In this document: in pieces, positions 22,658-34,278 of the stretch
How positions within the stretch are numbered: the first letter of the stretch is position 1
Layout: every line of letters starts with the position of its first letter
Assembly (NCBI GenBank): GCA_946800325.1
Contig: OX326957.1
Location: forward strand, 22,011,007-22,075,006
Origin: Luzula sylvatica
Taxonomy: Eukaryota > Streptophyta > Magnoliopsida > Poales > Juncaceae
DNA: 64,000 nucleotides
Direction: 5' to 3'
Position numbers and translations under genes: made by a program
Notes under the pieces: model-generated
Told to the model about the DNA's origin: nothing
The model's input: only the letters and a program-made list of their open reading frames with translations
The model's database searches: none

Positions 22658-25335
22658 ATGAGAGAAACCACAATGGCTTCTTTTCTCCTCCTTCTCTCTC
22701 TCGTCCTGCCATGTTGCTTCTCTCTCCCTCTATGCACAGATTCGAGTGAGTTCTCTTTCTTTCTTATTTTCTCGCTTTGGTTGTTCAGACAAAGACCTGT
22801 TTGTTAATATTACTTATTAAAAGGACCAACATGTAAAGACAGTCTTTAGCACCAAAATTTCACGACATTATTAATTACTAACTTGCCTTTTTTTATTCCT
22901 CTAGTGGCTCCAATTACCCTTAAAACCCCCTTAAAATTCTGTAATTACAATGGAAGTAGCTGCTGCAACACAAGTGAAGATTCAGCAATTGAAAAACAAT
23001 TCAATTCCACAAATATAAACAATTCAGTCTGTGCAAATGTCGTCAAATCCATTCTTTGTTCAGTAATTCTATTTCCTCTCTCTCTTATTTTTCACTCGAA
23101 CCCTCAACTTCTCGTATTTGATTCTGAAATTGATTTTAAAATTTTAAAATTTGCAGAAGTGTGATCCATACTCATCTGGGTTATTCAACACGGGATCGAA
23201 TATCAAGCAAGTACCGATTTTATGCAACTCGAGTTCAAGTAGTTCAGCTCAATCGAAAGACTCCTCCACCCAAGACTACTGCACCCAAGTTTGGGACTCC
23301 TGCAAGGGCGTCTCCATTTCGAACTCTCCATTCCTCTCCATTTCAGAGGTAACTGAACCCAACTCCTCGACACTCTCCAACACGTGGCAATCAGAGAAAG
23401 ACTTCTGCTCATCCTTTGGCGGGTTACCGGGTTCAGACTCCACTTGCTTCGACGGAAAATCAGCTTCCTTCAACACCACTCTACAAACCTCCGTTTCAAC
23501 AAAAGGACTCTGCTTAGAACGAATCGGTAACGGATCCTATTTAAACATGGCTGCGCATCCAGATGGATCTAACCGCGTCTTCGTCTCCAGCCAACCCGGT
23601 AAGATATGGCTCGCAACCGTCCCCGAACCGGGTTCGGGCAATGTTTTGGATCTAGACGAAGCGAACCCATTTTTGGACATAACGGACGAGGTTCATTTCG
23701 ATAGCGAGTTCGGGTTAATGGGTATTGCTTTCCACCCGGATTTTAAGAATAATGGGAGGTTTTTCGTGTCGTACAATTGTGACAAGGTGACGAGTGCTGC
23801 GTGTTCGGGTACGTGCGCGTGTAATTCCGAAGCGGGTTGCGACCCGTCTAAACTCGGAGCCGATAACGGCGCCCAACCTTGTCAGTATCATACTGTCATC
23901 GCGGAATATACTGCTAACAGTTCTTCTTCATCTCCTTCTGATGTAAAACACTTTAATTATTTATTTCTCCTTTGTGTTTTGTTAATAGATTAATTTTTAT
24001 GATTATTAACCTAATATTTACATATTTTTTATATTTTTTTTGCGATTTTTCAAGGTGAAATTTGCAAACCCCGTGGAGGTGAGAAGGATTTTCACAATGG
24101 GGTTACCTTACACATCGCATCATGGAGGACAAATTCTTTTTGGACCGACAGATGGATATTTGTACTTTATGATGGGCGATGGTGGAAATAAAGGAGACCC
24201 GTTTAATTTCTCGCAAAATAAAAAATCCTTGCTCGGAAAAATCATGCGTCTTGATATTAACACGATGCCTAGTAAGTAATTTTAGTACCCCAATTTTTTT
24301 CTTCAATTTTTTTTTCTAATTTGTTGTTTTGTTATATGAAGGTTCGAGTGAAATAATCAATCAAAGTTTATGGGGGAATTATACGATTCCTAAGGACAAC
24401 CCATTCGCACAAGATAAAACTTTGTTACCCGAAATTTGGGCCACGGGAATGAGAAATCCTTGGAGATGTAGTTTCGATTCGGCCCGTCCTTCCTATTTCT
24501 ACTGTGCTGATGTCGGCCAAGTAATTTCAAATTTCTCCATCACTTTCATCATATAAACTTTTTTTCGCCAAAACATTATTTAATTAAATATATATATTTT
24601 TACAACTTAGGATTTATACGAAGAGGTGGATTTGATAACTAAAGGAGGGAATTATGGTTGGAGAGTATACGAGGGTCCGTATTTATACCACCCATCATGG
24701 ACACCTGGCGGTAACACGTCCGTGAATGCCATCAATGCGCAATTTCCTATTCTGAGTTACAACCACTCGTCAGTAAATACAAATGTTGGGTCCGCTTCCA
24801 TAACTGGCGGTTACGTATACAGATCCACCACCGATCCTTGCTTGACCGGCAGGTATTTATATCTGCATAAATGTGATTTGCTCAACCAACTAGAATAATA
24901 ATATTTTTTATTTATGGATTGGATGTTAGGTATTTGTACGCGGATCTCTACGCGACTGCTATGTGGGCCGGTACGGAGACGCCAGTGGATAGTGGTAACT
25001 ACACGTCTCAACTAATCACGTTCGGTTGTTCGAAATCGAGTCCAATTGCGTGCGATTCGGTCGGGGGAAGTTCGCTTCCATCTCTCGGCTATATTTACTC
25101 GTACGGCGAGGATAATAGCAAGGATATTTTCGTACTTACGAGTAAAGGTGTATACCGAATCGTTAGACCGAGTCTATGTAACTATACTTGTCCATTAGAG
25201 AAGGACATTGGTATTAATGGAACTAATGGATCTGGGCCCTCTCCATCTTGGGCTAACAAGTCAGAAATTTTGCATATAGTAAGTTGGGCGCTTGTTGTTT
25301 GGTCCTTTTTGTGTTTATCCAATTATGGGTTTTGA
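22658..25335 (+). CDS. HIPL1: HHIP-like protein (HIPL1 type), glucose/sorbosone dehydrogenase fold, seven exons, 691 aa
   Basis: Exons: 22658-22745, 22905-23062, 23157-23942, 24055-24271, 24342-24520, 24611-24852, 24930-25335. The sum is 2076 bases in frame, close to the roughly 695 residues known for the Arabidopsis protein. Residues 1 to about 27 are a signal peptide. A cysteine-rich folate-receptor-like segment follows (FCNYNGSSCCNTSED). The beta-propeller domain runs from about residue 170 to 610, with GLCLERIGNGSYLNM, GLMGIAFHPDF, YLYFMMGDGG, GLRNPWR-like GMRNPWRCSFDS and GGNYGWRVYEGP. The C-terminus is hydrophobic without a charged tail, as in GPI-anchored proteins. Many N-glycosylation sites are present. 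It is probably extracellular; the substrate is not known from sequence. A second in-frame ATG at 22673 could also start it. Confidence 0.93.
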
Positions 25336-25745
25336 CTTTTGAGAGATTGTAGAAATTTGGACTTGTATTTGTAGATTTTTGGAAAGAGATTTGTGTAGAA
25401 TAATGTATCATTCATAATTTCAGCAAGAAACATGAATTTTCACACAGAAAGAATTATAGTGGATCCAAAGACATGGCTTCATCTTTCTCCATTAGTCGCT
25501 TTCCCCTTACCAGACAAATCCCCATTGTTCTTGGTCTTCCTTTTCTTCAACAAATCGCCATTAGCAACCAACTTCCTTTCCAAAGACCATTACATACACC
25601 ATATCTTTGATGGGTCATACATTACAGTCTCACTAAGGTCCATAATGGAGAAGTACACCGAATCCATGTGAAGTTTGTAGACTTCTCTTAGAAGTTAGAA
25701 TCAAATAGAAAAAGAAAGCTCCAAAAATTGGATCTTCCCTTGCTA

Positions 25746-27363
25746 ATGGCGATGAAATCGCCCCTCTCGAGGGGTTACTCTTCGACTTCCTTTCCGCCCA
25801 TTGATCGGAAAAGATGGATCCTTCCAGTTTCTCTCGTCTTAGCCCTCTTTCTTCTCCTCTTTCTCTTCCTCTCTCCTTTTCCTTTACCTGGTTTTCTGTC
25901 TATATCCTCTTCTCAGCCCTCTCATTTCATAGAATCAAAGCTCCGCCCTTCTCTCCCCTCCTCTCACTCCTCCCCTCCCCGCCTCGCGTACCTCATATCC
26001 GGCTCGTTGGGCGACGGGGAGATGCTGAAAAGAACGCTTCTTGCACTTTACCATCCTCTGAACAGTTACATTGTACACTTGGATCTCGAGTCACCTCAGG
26101 AAGAGAGAGATGAACTACAAGCGTTCGTGGAAGCTCACCCAGTTTTTCGTGAGGTGGGTAATGTCAAGATGATTACTCAGGCCAATTTGGTCACGTATCG
26201 AGGACCAACAATGGTGGCAAATACTCTTCACGCAGCCTCTCTCTTGCTAAGAGAAGGAGGAGATTGGGACTGGTTTATCAATCTCAGTGCTTCAGATTAT
26301 CCTCTAGTCACACAAGATGGTACCTTTTGATTAAATTCCAAATCACAATTAACTAGCAATTACTCTTCGAAATCAATTTGCTAATTCGAATTAATCGATA
26401 GATTTATTGCATGCATTCTCGAAGCTACCAAGAGATCTTAACTTCATCGATCACACAAGCGATATTGGCTGGAAAGAGTATGCTTTTTAATTTACCAAAC
26501 TACCAAAAAAACGGGTTAATTTAACTTATTTCTTATTTTTTAATCCCAATTTAGGTTTCAGAGAGCAAAACCAGTGATAATCGATCCAGGTCTATACATG
26601 AAGAAAAAAGCCGATGTTTTTTGGATCCCTCAACGAAGAAGCGTACCCACGGCCTTCAAACTCTTCACAGGTAAATTAACCAATCAATCCCCAATTTTTA
26701 TCAATTTTACGAATCGACCCTCGATTTTAATTTCAATTTTAATTAGGGTCTGCATGGATGGCGTTATCGAGACCATTTGTAGATTACACGATTTGGGGGT
26801 GGGACAATTTGCCAAGAACGGTTTTAATGTACTATGCGAATTTCCTTTCTTCGCCTGAAGGATATTTTCACACTGTAGTCTGCAATTCGAAAGAATTTCA
26901 AAATACTACAATTAATCATGATTTGCATTTCATTTCTTGGGATAATCCCCCGAAACAACACCCTCATTATTTAACCCTCCGTGATTTCCCGAGGTAAATA
27001 AATACAAGGGCTTAATTGTAAATTTTATAATTATCGAGGACGTGTATGTATGATATTCTGTTTTTTTTTTTTTTTAGGATGGTGGGAAGTAACGCTCCGT
27101 TTGGGAGGAAATTCAAAAGTGATAATTTTGTTTTGAATAGAATCGATTCGGAACTTTTGGGGAGAAAGGCTGGCAGGATCGTGCCAGGTGGATGGTGCGG
27201 TGGAAAAAGAATGGGTGAGAATATGACTGATTCGGATCCGTGTTTGGTTGTGGGTAATAAGACCCGTTTGTCGCCCGGACCCGGTTCGAAGAGGTTGGAT
27301 TTGCTTTTCGAGTCGCTTTTGTCGGAAGAGAAGTTTCGGCCGCGACAATGCAAGTGGTCTTAG
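25746..27363 (+). CDS. GT14 family glycosyltransferase (beta-glucuronosyltransferase GlcAT14-like), five exons, 432 aa
   Basis: Exons: 25746-26319, 26402-26477, 26555-26670, 26747-26993, 27078-27363. They total 1299 bases in frame with GT-AG introns. Residues about 24-50 form one N-terminal membrane anchor, giving a type II Golgi topology. The core-2/I-branching (Branch) domain spans about residues 80-325, with RLAYLISGSLGDGEML, VHLDLESP, WDWFINLSASDYPLV and WMALSRPFVDYTIWGWDNL. The basic tail ends RPRQCKWS. Plant members studied in Arabidopsis add glucuronic acid to arabinogalactan-protein glycans; that substrate is inferred here from the family. It lies 410 bp downstream of the HIPL1-like gene on the same strand. 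The ATG of MAMKSP is the first in-frame start. Confidence 0.92.
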
Positions 27364-28102
27364 TTTGTGGTGGTAATTGGTTTATTTGTTATTTATATTT
27401 TTGGGAGTATTGTTTCGAATGTTTTATGTATAGAAAGTATTTATGTAGGAAGAATTATTTTTTCTGATTGTTTTATGAGAAAATTTTCAATATCTGTGAA
27501 CATCAATTGGAGAACATGTTTATTAAAAGAGTATTTTGGTTATTTAGAATTGAGGTTTGATAATTCATTTAGGTGTGAAATTATATATTTTCGTGAATTT
27601 GACCGTAACTTAATGATTTGGGTAAATTTAATATTTTTTATTTTTTAAGTTTAATTGGATGAAACTGATAAATTTGATAGAAAATAAAATTCAGAAGACA
27701 TTAACAATTCTAGAGGATAATTTTGTTACTCAAGTGGCAAGGATGATATATCTGAAATTTCCTTTGTTTTATGATTTTTATTTATGATTTAAGTCTTTTT
27801 GGTCCGATTAGACAGACTACACGCGAAAACTTATTCTACGCGTTTATTTTCCTTGTTAGAAGAGTTCTTTCAATTTGATGAATCTTTATTTTATGAAGTG
27901 ACATTATTCAAGGGTTTCTCTCATGAAATTAAGTTTATTGACCCAGTAATGACAAATTAACTACACACAGTCCCCCCTCTCTCTCTAGAAAAAGTCTTAC
28001 AAAAAGGATATATCTTTCGAGCCCTCTTCACTCGGTTCATCTCACTCGCTCTTCTTCAAAACATTGAATTTTAATCGAGAGAAGAAAAAAAAAAGATCGA
28101 AA
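27364..28102 (+). promoter_or_regulatory. 3' flank of GT14 gene and upstream region of VAMP72 gene A
   Basis: From about 27750 this region matches the sequence before genes B (from about 33905) and C (from about 35390). The best-kept footprint contains TTCAAGGGTTTCTC, CATGAAATTAA and TTGACCCAGTAATG (27900-27950). This shows that the promoters were duplicated with the genes and that the block may hold shared control sites. A CT-rich stretch and GAATCGAGAGA-like leader precede the ATG. Confidence 0.6.
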
Positions 28103-29850
28103 ATGGCAGGACATGATCAGATGGGGTTCATATATGGACTCGTCGCTCGAGGAACAGTCGTACTCGCCGAGCACACCGAATTCTCTGGAAATTTCAAGGC
28201 CTTAGCCGCAGAGTGTCTTCAAAAACTTCCTGCGACGAATAACAAATTCACTTACACCACCGACGGCTACACCTTCAATTATCTCGTCAATAACGGCTAT
28301 GGTACTTCCACTTACTTATATCTTCGCATAATTCATAATTAAATGATATTTTTGACTTTGTCACATATAGTGTATTGTGTTGTCGCGGCGGAGTCTGTTG
28401 GAAGACAAATCGCGTTTGCTTGTTTAGAGAGAATAAAGGATGATTTTCTCAAGAAATATGGAGGCGGAAAATCCGCCGCGTCCCCTTCTAATGGCCGTGA
28501 GGAATTCGGGTACTTTTGATTCACCGCGAAATGAGTGTATTATTGGGATTAAATTGTGTGGAATATATGATTTTGTAGGAAGAAGATTAAGAAGCAGATG
28601 AAATACTGCACGGAGCATCCCGAAGAGGTGAGCAAGATTTCGAAAATTCAACAACAGATCGATGAAGTTAAAAATATCATGATGGAGAATATTGATAAGG
28701 TGAATTTTCTACGAATAAATATAATACTCAAAATCACTGATTTAAATAATGCTGCAATAGCGCCGCTATAACGTAAATCGCAATAAATATTTATAAATTG
28801 CAATACCGCAACCTACTAAATAGCGTCGCGTCGTTATATTGTGCAATAGCGGTAGTCATACGTAAATTACAGTCGAAGCGCTATAAACCGCTATATCGCA
28901 ATTTAAAACATTGCTAAAAAGTGTTGTTAGTTTTGGATTGAAAGTATTCCTGTTAAAATTCACAGATTATTAATCGGGGCGTCAGACTCGATGTGCTTGT
29001 TGGCAAAACCAAAATTCTGCTAGATCAGGTCAGTGATTTTCCGTTGAGAGAAAAAAATGAAATTGATATTTAAGACCTTGTATATTTTTAAATTTTGTTA
29101 AATCTCATTTGGCAAAGTATATTGGGAAAATATACTTGGCCCCCCAAAATTGATGGGCCCCTCTAATTGATTCAATTAATTGTTAATTGGCACGTTCAAT
29201 TGACACGTCAATAAATTATATTTATACATAATAATTGACATGTTAATTTAATTAAACGATTAATTAAATCATTAACCAAATCAATTAACAATACTAATCA
29301 ATCCATTTAACCATCATTTGTCATCTCGTCAAGGCTATTTTTTGTGTTATGAGAACTGAATATATAACCCCAAATATATTTAGGGTGTATATCCTTTTAG
29401 GATCTTTGAATCAATTGATACAAATAATGTTCTCTATTTGAATTTGTACGAATTGCCCTTTTAAACTGTGAGAGTTCGAAAACATCATTTTGATTTCATG
29501 CTTCGAACTTTGAAAGCTCAAAAATATTATTTTCATGCATAAATAAATTAAAAAATATTAAAAAGGTTTTGAAACAAAAATAACTTTTTGTACAAACTCA
29601 ATAAATGAAAACATTTTTTTGTAAATTCTTTTAATTGTAATGCTATTTTGAAAAATAACTCAAAATTTTATGATCTTTACTTGTTGGTATATATTTTCAG
29701 GCCAATGAGTTTAGAGTCCAGACGACACAAGTGAACTGGCAAATGTGGCTACAAAACACGAAAATTATGCTTATTGTGCTGGGCATCATTATCGCATTAA
29801 TTCTCATCATAGTTCTCTCCATTTGCTATGGTTTCAAATGTGGCTCGTAA
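28103..29850 (+). CDS. VAMP72-type R-SNARE, gene A, five exons, 223 aa
   Basis: Exons: 28103-28301, 28371-28509, 28579-28699, 28966-29028, 29701-29850, in frame over 672 bases. The N-terminal longin domain starts [18 protein letters not shown] and includes [18 protein letters not shown]. The SNARE motif covers about residues 125-190, with the zero-layer arginine in IINRG. The C-terminal anchor [20 protein letters not shown] is followed by FKCGS. VAMP72 proteins act in fusion of secretory vesicles and endosomes with the plasma membrane. The segment before the anchor reads VNWQMW, where gene C and the known family have VKRKMW or RRKMW, so the basic juxtamembrane residues are lost. Introns 3 and 4 contain MITEs. 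Confidence 0.88.
28745..28915. mobile_element. hAT-like MITE in intron 3 of VAMP72 gene A
   Basis: It is rich in AATAGCGGC, CGCTATA and complementary motifs. The right end, read inward, is CAATGTTTTAAATTGCG, which resembles hAT termini. The left end is less clear and no TSD was established. Confidence 0.45.
29128..29390 (+). mobile_element. MITE family B, copy 2, in intron 4 of VAMP72 gene A
   Basis: The left end AATATACTTGGCCCCCC and inner phrases such as GACACGTCAATAAATTAT, AATTAAACGATTAATTAA and TTGTCATCTCGTC match the order in copies 1 and 3. The right end, near ATAACCCCAAATATATT, is approximate. Confidence 0.55.
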
Positions 29851-30460
29851 TTTACTTGGTCTATGTAAAACACCCGTAATATATTTTTTATTTTATTTTT
29901 GGTGAGAATATTTGTATGTATGTTTCATTGTTGAGTCTGATGATTGATCAATCTATAAACAAAAATGCACAAAGTTATTCGTGTTTAGCGACGAAAGGCA
30001 ATACGCCTCCTCAGAGAAGGATTTATGCCTACTATTCCCGTCAGTGCGTAATCTCAATTCGAAATAACGAGAATAAAAGTTAAATCACACGATGAGAATT
30101 ACAAATAGGTGAAAAAAATATACTTATTGAGATTTGAATTGAACAGCCTCGATTTGGCGAGAGGACGAGTGCCATTTGGCGAGAAAATCGGGACCTCTGG
30201 ACGGGTAGACATACACGACTGAAAGGAAGGAGTATCTTGGCTCTCGGGCGAATTGAACCTGAAAGTAGGGACTGGACGAGCTCAAGGGACAATGATCTTA
30301 GCCTGCCTATCGACCCAGCGCATATGGTCTTGGTGTCTCAGCATCTCGATTCGACGAGGGGGTTGTTACTACGGCATTGCTTCTCAGCGAGTTTACGAAA
30401 GAGCTTCGAGAGAAAAATAACGAGAGAGGGGAGAGTAGAAATGCCTATTTTCTTTCAGGG
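29851..30460. other. 3' flank of gene A plus an unclassified segment
   Basis: Bases 29880-29935 match the 3' flank of gene C (GGTGAGAATATNTGTATG). From about 29980 to 30440 the base composition is more even, with phrases such as CGAGAGAAAAATAACGAGAG. I do not recognise it, and open frames there show no domain. Confidence 0.45.
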
Positions 30461-30775
30461 TTGTTCTTTTATAAAGGGGTTAAATATTCAACCCCCAAAT
30501 GCAAAATAGGAGTAAATTAATTGATTAAAATTATTAATTGGCTAAATTAACGATTTAATTGATCGTTTAATTAAATTGGCACGTCAATTAACATGTATTA
30601 ATATTAAAATATTATAAATTATTTACGTGTCAATTAATATTAAATTAAGTTAATTAGAAAGCCTAATCAATCCATTTAGCTATTTTTTTGTCATCTCATC
30701 GGGGGTGTTGGGATAGCTTGGGTGGGTGGGGGGAGGGGGTTAATTATATTTTTCCTTTTATAAACGTCCGTCTAT
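30461..30775 (-). mobile_element. MITE family B, copy 3 (inverted)
   Basis: The reverse complement gives AAAATATAATTAACCCCCTCCC, then GATGAGATGACAAAA, ATTAATACATGTTAATTGACG and AATTAAACGATCAATTAA, in the same order as copy 1. The other end lies near AGGGGTTAAATATTCAACCCCC. Non-coding. Confidence 0.6.
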
Positions 30776-30998
30776 TTTGAACAAAACGAGTCCCATTTTG
30801 ATTAAATCCTATCCGACAATACATTCTAAATAGGACTGGTATTTGGGCTTAAAAGATAAAAAGACATTAATATTTAATGATATATTAGAGGGTATCTCGT
30901 TTTGAAATATTAATTGTTATTATTACATGTTAAATTAGTAATAATAAATTATAGAAATTATAATTGTTTTATTTTCCATTTACATAGATACCTCGTTC

Positions 30999-31320
30999 AA
31001 ACAAGAAAAGGACTCACCAAAATTCAAACAAAAAATTGGGACACTCTGTGGGCGTCATTACTATGGAATATCTGGAAGGAAAGAAATGCGAGAATCTTCA
31101 GAAAACACGCGAGACAGCCAATATTAATGGCACCCCTGATACATGAAGAAGCGACGACTTGGTCAAGCATAAAGAACTAAAGAAAGGAGTGCAACTAATG
31201 TCGCCGGAGCAAGAATTAATTAAGGCTTCAATGTAATGTAATAACTGATGTAAACTTACTACTTTTATATATACAAAACAAGGCAGGCCTTTGGCTTTCC
31301 TAATTCAAAAAAAAAAAAAA
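30999..31320 (+). mobile_element. 5'-truncated LINE, 322 bp
   Basis: A perfect 15-bp target duplication ATAGATACCTCGTTC flanks it (30984-30998 and 31321-31335), and it ends in an A-run of about 15. It encodes only the C-terminus of the LINE reverse-transcriptase protein, including WASLLWNIWKERNARIFR, then a stop and 3' UTR. The perfect TSD suggests a recent insertion. Confidence 0.92.
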
Positions 31321-31335
31321 ATAGATACCTCGTTC

Positions 31336-32365
31336 TCTTTCAGATAACAAAAATATTTCCTCAAGAAAAAAGAAAAATTAGAGACCATATGATTACTTTT
31401 TATTTAATTTTTTTTTTTTAAAATAAATTGAATGTTGTCTTTGTAGTTGGGCACATGACATTGTGACATTGGAGACATTATTGGATCCACTTCAAAATTT
31501 ACGTACTCAACTAAAAAAATGTTTCCTTTGAATTTTACTATTGCTATATATTTAGTCACTTACGCGTTTATGTGTTTTTGATTTTTGATTTTTGTATTTC
31601 CTACATGCCTATACAATATACTTGTTATGATATATTAAAATACAGTGAAATTATGAACAAAATTATCTTTCATAATGTTTATAATACTTTCAAAGTTTTC
31701 ATGTGTACTGTGTACATATTTGTTAGTATTTTGATGTTTCATATTTTAAGAACTATTATTGTCTTATATGTTTTTCAATATACACAGGGCCGGCCCAACG
31801 ATTTCTCGTACCCGAAGCAAAATTGAAGAATGGACCCATAATCGATTATCTATAATCAATTTTGACATAATCGATTATCAAATTAGCAATCAAAATAAGT
31901 TAGTAACCAAAATCGACAAATATGCAATCTAGTTTGATCAATTTACTACCATTTTCTATCAATAATCAATTTACAAAACAAATTACAACCAATTTCAGTC
32001 CAATGTACGATCAAAATTTTTAAATCGACAATTAATTTCAGCCCCAAATTCAATATGAACTCAAATTCGAGTGAAAAATCACGTTAAAGATAAAATTACT
32101 TCGGGAGAGAAAGAGAATATACAACATAAATGTCATGTCACTAATCGAAGATAATCGCCTGAAAATCCACAATTAGGGCACCAGAAATTCGCCAGAAATT
32201 GAGTCGAGAAAATCGAAAATTAGCCGAAGAAAGAGAGAACAGAGAGAGGCGTGTCCATTCCGCCAGAAATCCGAGTGAATCGAGAAGAAAATCCAGACGC
32301 TAGGCACCTTTCCAGTCGAGTGGTGAGTCTCGTGAAACCCTAGTGTAGTCGCCAGAAGAGAATCG

Positions 32366-32402
<37 letters not shown>

Positions 32403-32786
32403 GAGAGAGAAAGAAGGGACGCGGGTTGGGTCGGGTTTGCGGGTTGCGGGTTGGGGCTTTGGTGTGGGTGGACTTCGGGTTAGGCCTGTAAATTAGCCCA
32501 TATCTTATATATACATAATATACACTAAAAAAATTTGAAACCCCTAAAAAATAAACCTGAAGCTCGTGGACGTTACATATGGGCCAGGTAAACAAATTTA
32601 AAAATATTGAAAACTCAACAATCCAAAAAATGGTCAGTTGCGAACTTGAATGACCGAACGACCCAATGAATGTTTGATCCGTAATCTGGATTCGTCGGAC
32701 ACCCAGAATATGTTGTCCAGGTAATATTAAAATACTTCAATTTTGTTGTTTTGCAAGTTCACCCCGACAAAAAAATTAATACATAC
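31336..32786. other. Spacer with a transposon-like terminus and a G-homopolymer
   Basis: At 31785 the sequence CAGGGCCGGCCCAACGATTT resembles the terminus of a common class of plant DNA-transposon derivatives, but I could not find the partner end. Around 31830-32000, ATCGATTAT phrases recur. From 32410 the sequence is rich in GGGTT / CGGGTTGG. No gene seen. Confidence 0.4.
32367..32401 (+). repeat. Homopolymer of 35 G
   Basis: There are 35 consecutive G bases, followed directly by GAGAGAGAGA. True length is uncertain because such runs are hard to sequence and assemble. Confidence 0.9.
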
Positions 32787-32804
32787 AACACAATATATTT
32801 TCAT

Positions 32805-33524
32805 TTTTTTTTTGAAGAAAAATAGAGAGAGCTCGGAGGTCCCTCGTCTATTTATTATATTTCATTAAGTTGAAATATTACAGCCACTAATAGGGTATTA
32901 AGGATTATTAAAATCCTAATACCCTAAATTCAGTTCAATCACGCTAATATCTCAGATAACAATTACAACTCAACCAAAAAACTGGAAAAGAAAACCCAAA
33001 TATAAGAAACCCAGAAAGAAAATCTGAGAATCCTAAACCTTGGCATGAATCGGCATTCCAATTCCAGCTCCACGCTTCCCATATAAAAACCAAGACTCCT
33101 CCTTTGTTCAGGCTTTCTCTTTCCATCGTTCTTGTCTGAATAGAGCTCTTGTCGGAAAAACCTAGAAATGGCGACTGGAGAGTTTTTGCATCAAATTGAA
33201 GCTCAGAAAGTTTAGCTTTCATCGAAAGATGTACATCACTCTTGCATACGCTCCATCTGGATCTCGTAAGTTCTTTACTTCGTTCTATTTGTGTATTTTC
33301 TGGATCGCTGTTTAGAACAATTTCTGATTCAATCTTTTTATTGCTTGATATCATGATATTTGCGCGTTCTCCTCCTCAAGCTCTTCAATATCCCTGACCT
33401 CTCATCGATTTGATTTCTTTGCAAGCAATTTTTGATAAATTTCGAATTCATTTCTTACAAGATCTACTACTCCTGAATCAGTAAGATATTTCTCTTCAAA
33501 TATTCTCCTACATCTCTCTCTCCA
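32805..33524 (-). mobile_element. 5'-truncated LINE, 720 bp, minus strand
   Basis: An 18-bp perfect duplication AACACAATATATTTTCAT flanks it (32787-32804 and 33525-33542). On the minus strand the 5' part encodes the end of a LINE protein (ERCRRIFEEKYLTDSGVVDL), a stop near 33402 and then a 3' UTR. The UTR ends with the hairpin tail AGACGAGGGACCTCCGAGC and an A-run. The tail is shared with the insertion in the AAA-ATPase intron, so both belong to one LINE group. Confidence 0.9.
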
Positions 33525-33542
33525 AACACAATATATTTTCAT

Positions 33543-34278
33543 GATATGTAAATATATACGTAAAGTATAATACATGTATATCATGTCATATCATAATGCA
33601 ATTGAATGATACAAAAATAGGAACTTATGTAAATTTGATATGTACTGTTAATTTTCAATTTTATTTTTAATCATTAGTTACATATTAATTTAGACAAATT
33701 ATGTATATATAATAGACAAAAAATATTGGGGAGAACTAACAAAATCTCTACGCACACACACACACACCTAACATCGAATCCTGGATCCTCTGGTCGACCT
33801 CTAATGTATCTCTGTCTTATCTAAATAAAGATACCAATGATTCGCTTTAAAATAAAAAAAAAAATAAAAACAATTCGATAGGTATTAATTTTGTTATGCA
33901 AGTGTTATTATGATATATCAGAAATTCCTTTTGTTTTATGATCTTTATCAATGATTAATTCAATTTTATTTTTAGAAGTTCCTTTTTTTTTGTCAAAATT
34001 TGTTCTTTTTCTTTTAACTCTCGTTGAATTATCATTTTGTGAAGGGGCATTGAATTTCTATTATTCAAGTTTTTCTCACATGAAATTAATTAAATGACCC
34101 AGTAAATGGCAAATTAATCAACTATACATCATATGTTGATAAGGTCAATTTTCTTACTTATTCTCTACAAAAAAGTCTACAAAAACGATCTCTCTCCACG
34201 CCCTCTTCTCTCGGTACATTTCTCCCGCTCTTCTTGGAAGCATTGAATTTTGAATCGAGAGAGAAGGAGAGATCGAAA
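33543..34278 (+). promoter_or_regulatory. Upstream region of VAMP72 gene B
   Basis: It contains a CA microsatellite (33751-33767). From about 33905 the sequence matches the regions before genes A and C, including TTTCTCACATGAAATTAA, TGACCCAGTAAATGGC and the leader TTGAATTTTGAATCGAGAG. The regulatory block is therefore kept even though the gene itself is deleted internally. Confidence 0.6.

Noticed and set aside
30080..30509. Two overlapping frames between VAMP72 genes A and B
   Set aside because: No domain, no codon bias, and no match to the neighbouring duplications.
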